A program made the translations under genes and the position numbers. From Pseudonocardia sp. EC080619-01 (GTDB lineage: Bacteria > Actinomycetota > Actinomycetes > Mycobacteriales > Pseudonocardiaceae): DNA of 64,000 nucleotides. Shown piece after piece: positions 63,204-64,000 of this stretch (position 1 is the stretch's first letter; every line of letters starts with the position of its first letter). Location: NCBI RefSeq assembly GCF_001420995.1, contig NZ_CP012184.1, positions 4,510,501 to 4,574,500 of the forward strand, written 5' to 3'. The notes under the pieces are model-generated. The model saw nothing but the letters and a program-made list of their open reading frames with translations, searched no databases and had not been told where the DNA came from.

Positions 63204-64000
63204 GCCGGACCCGTGACACCGCGCCGCCCGATCCGCTGCAGCTCGTGGTCGGCGACGAGGAGTTCCTGGCGGAACGGGCCGTGTCGGACCTGGTCCGCCG
63301 CGTCCGGCAGCAGGATGCGGAGGCCGAGCTTCGCCGGTTCCGGACCTCCGAGGTGGCTCCCGGCGAGCTGGCCGGTCACCTGAGTCCCTCGCTCTTCGCC
63401 GAGGCCCGGGTGATCGTGCTCACCCACGGCCAGGACGCGACCAAGGACATGGTCGCGGCGATCGCCGACTACGTGCGGGACCCGGCCGAGGGCATCGTCC
63501 TGGTCGTCCAGCACGCGGGTGGCGCCAAGGGGAAGGCGGTGCTCGACCTCCTCCGCAAGGCCGGAGCGCACGTCACGACCTGCAACCGGATCACCCGGGC
63601 CGACGAGCGCTCCGACTTCGTGCACGCCGAGGTCCGCCGCAACGGCGGGAGCATCACCAACGGTGCGCTCGCGGTACTCGTCGAGGCGGTCGGCTCGGAC
63701 CTGCGCGAACTCGCGGCGGCGGCCGGTCAGCTCGTGTCCGACACCGGCGGGACGATCGACGAGGCCGGGGTGCGCCGCTACCACCGTGGCCGGGCGGAGT
63801 CCTCCGGCTTCGCGGTCGCCGACGCGGCCGTGGCCGGTGACCGCCGGGGCGCCCTGGAGGCCCTGCGGTGGGCGCTGGTGCTCGGCGTCCCGCACGTGCT
63901 GATCGCCGACGCGCTCGCCGACTCCGTGCGGACTCTGGCCAAGGTCGGGTCGGCCGGTCGTGGCGACCCGAACCGGATGGCGGGTGAGCTCGGCATGCCG
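63191..64000 (+). CDS. holA: DNA polymerase III subunit delta (N-terminal part)
   Basis: The first 270 codons of holA, running off the window end. Subunit delta is the clamp-loader component that opens the sliding clamp ring. LQLVVGDEEFLAERAVSDLV near residue 16 is the opening of the AAA+-like domain, followed by RFRTSEVAPGELAGHLSP, ARVIVLTHGQDATKD and the HAGGAKGKAVLDLLRKAGA segment (about 108-126). Order after comEA-comEC matches Mycobacterium tuberculosis Rv2413c. ATG at 63191 is the first start of the frame; GTG at 63200 is an alternative. The comEC frame stops at 63203, overlapping this start. Confidence 0.9.
   Translation, partial: MEGVSRTRDTAPPDPLQLVVGDEEFLAERAVSDLVRRVRQQDAEAELRRFRTSEVAPGELAGHLSPSLFAEARVIVLTHGQDATKDMVAAIADYVRDPAEGIVLVVQHAGGAKGKAVLDLLRKAGAHVTTCNRITRADERSDFVHAEVRRNGGSITNGALAVLVEAVGSDLRELAAAAGQLVSDTGGTIDEAGVRRYHRGRAESSGFAVADAAVAGDRRGALEALRWALVLGVPHVLIADALADSVRTLAKVGSAGRGDPNRMAGELGMP

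Noticed and set aside
1..64000. CRISPR arrays, tRNA or rRNA genes, insertion sequences
   Set aside because: No regularly spaced repeats, no cloverleaf with a GTTCGA arm and CCA-like end outside coding regions, and no transposase-like protein were seen.

Overview
This 64 kb window is chromosomal DNA of a very GC-rich actinomycete. Very GC-rich third codon positions, many GTG starts and stop-start overlaps, a 3Fe-4S ferredoxin beside a P450, an F420/Ddn-type reductase, a mycofactocin-type SDR, actinobacterial LexA boxes and the block rsfS-gpgP-octT-degV-comEA-comEC-holA (the order of Mycobacterium tuberculosis Rv2420c to Rv2413c) all fit Actinomycetia. A Pseudonocardiaceae member such as Pseudonocardia is my best guess; it is an inference. 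I saw no tRNA, rRNA, CRISPR array, transposase or phage gene.

1-20.3 kb is mixed chromosomal content: a PCMT-like methyltransferase; an iron-siderophore binding lipoprotein with an IdeR/DtxR-type box; a RecQ helicase with a C-terminal phosphoribosyltransferase-like segment; a TetR repressor divergent from a DrrAB-like ABC exporter; a MoxR/CoxE-type pair with a secreted chymotrypsin-fold protease between the two; membrane and lipoproteins; a second, Tat-type siderophore-binding lipoprotein; a His/Lys-rich secreted peptide; a GH13 enzyme; an AlkB-like dioxygenase behind a perfect LexA box; and nadD.

20.3-35.5 kb is an accessory mosaic: a frameshifted YdcF-like gene, an acetyltransferase, a 13E12/DUF222-HNH protein behind a second perfect LexA box, a cyclase-family hydrolase, a secreted serine hydrolase, an aquaporin, a divergent XRE/methionine aminopeptidase pair with two matching operators, GtrA, SDR and SRPBCC proteins, a MetX-fold protein, a TetR/P450/ferredoxin unit, a DedA protein and a methyltransferase.

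35.5-51.3 kb is a coherent acid-sugar catabolic island of 14 genes. A minus-strand operon encodes a peptide/opine-type ABC transporter (binding protein, two permeases, two ATPases), a cytoplasmic BNR-propeller 'sialidase' and an SDR. A DeoR regulator and a single-chain fusion of a DUF1537 four-carbon-acid-sugar kinase with a PdxA2-type dehydrogenase lie upstream. A divergent plus-strand operon encodes an Nramp-like carrier without the metal motifs, a D-2-hydroxyacid dehydrogenase, an aldo/keto reductase, an HpaI-type aldolase and an enolase-superfamily dehydratase. Recurrent GCGC-rich half-sites in both control regions suggest one DeoR regulon. The likely logic is import, intracellular cleavage, oxidation, dehydration to a 2-keto-3-deoxy acid, retro-aldol cleavage to pyruvate plus an aldehyde, and a kinase/dehydrogenase branch that turns a four-carbon acid into dihydroxyacetone phosphate. 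The substrate is unknown.

51.3-64 kb returns to the conserved backbone. nadD and rsfS, normally adjacent, are 33.7 kb apart here with the accessory regions between them. An FGGY kinase sits between octT and degV. comEC has no in-frame stop until 63203, so its frame runs antisense through thrC. thrC is preceded by a SAM-I riboswitch whose closing helix covers the ribosome binding site. holA runs off the window end.
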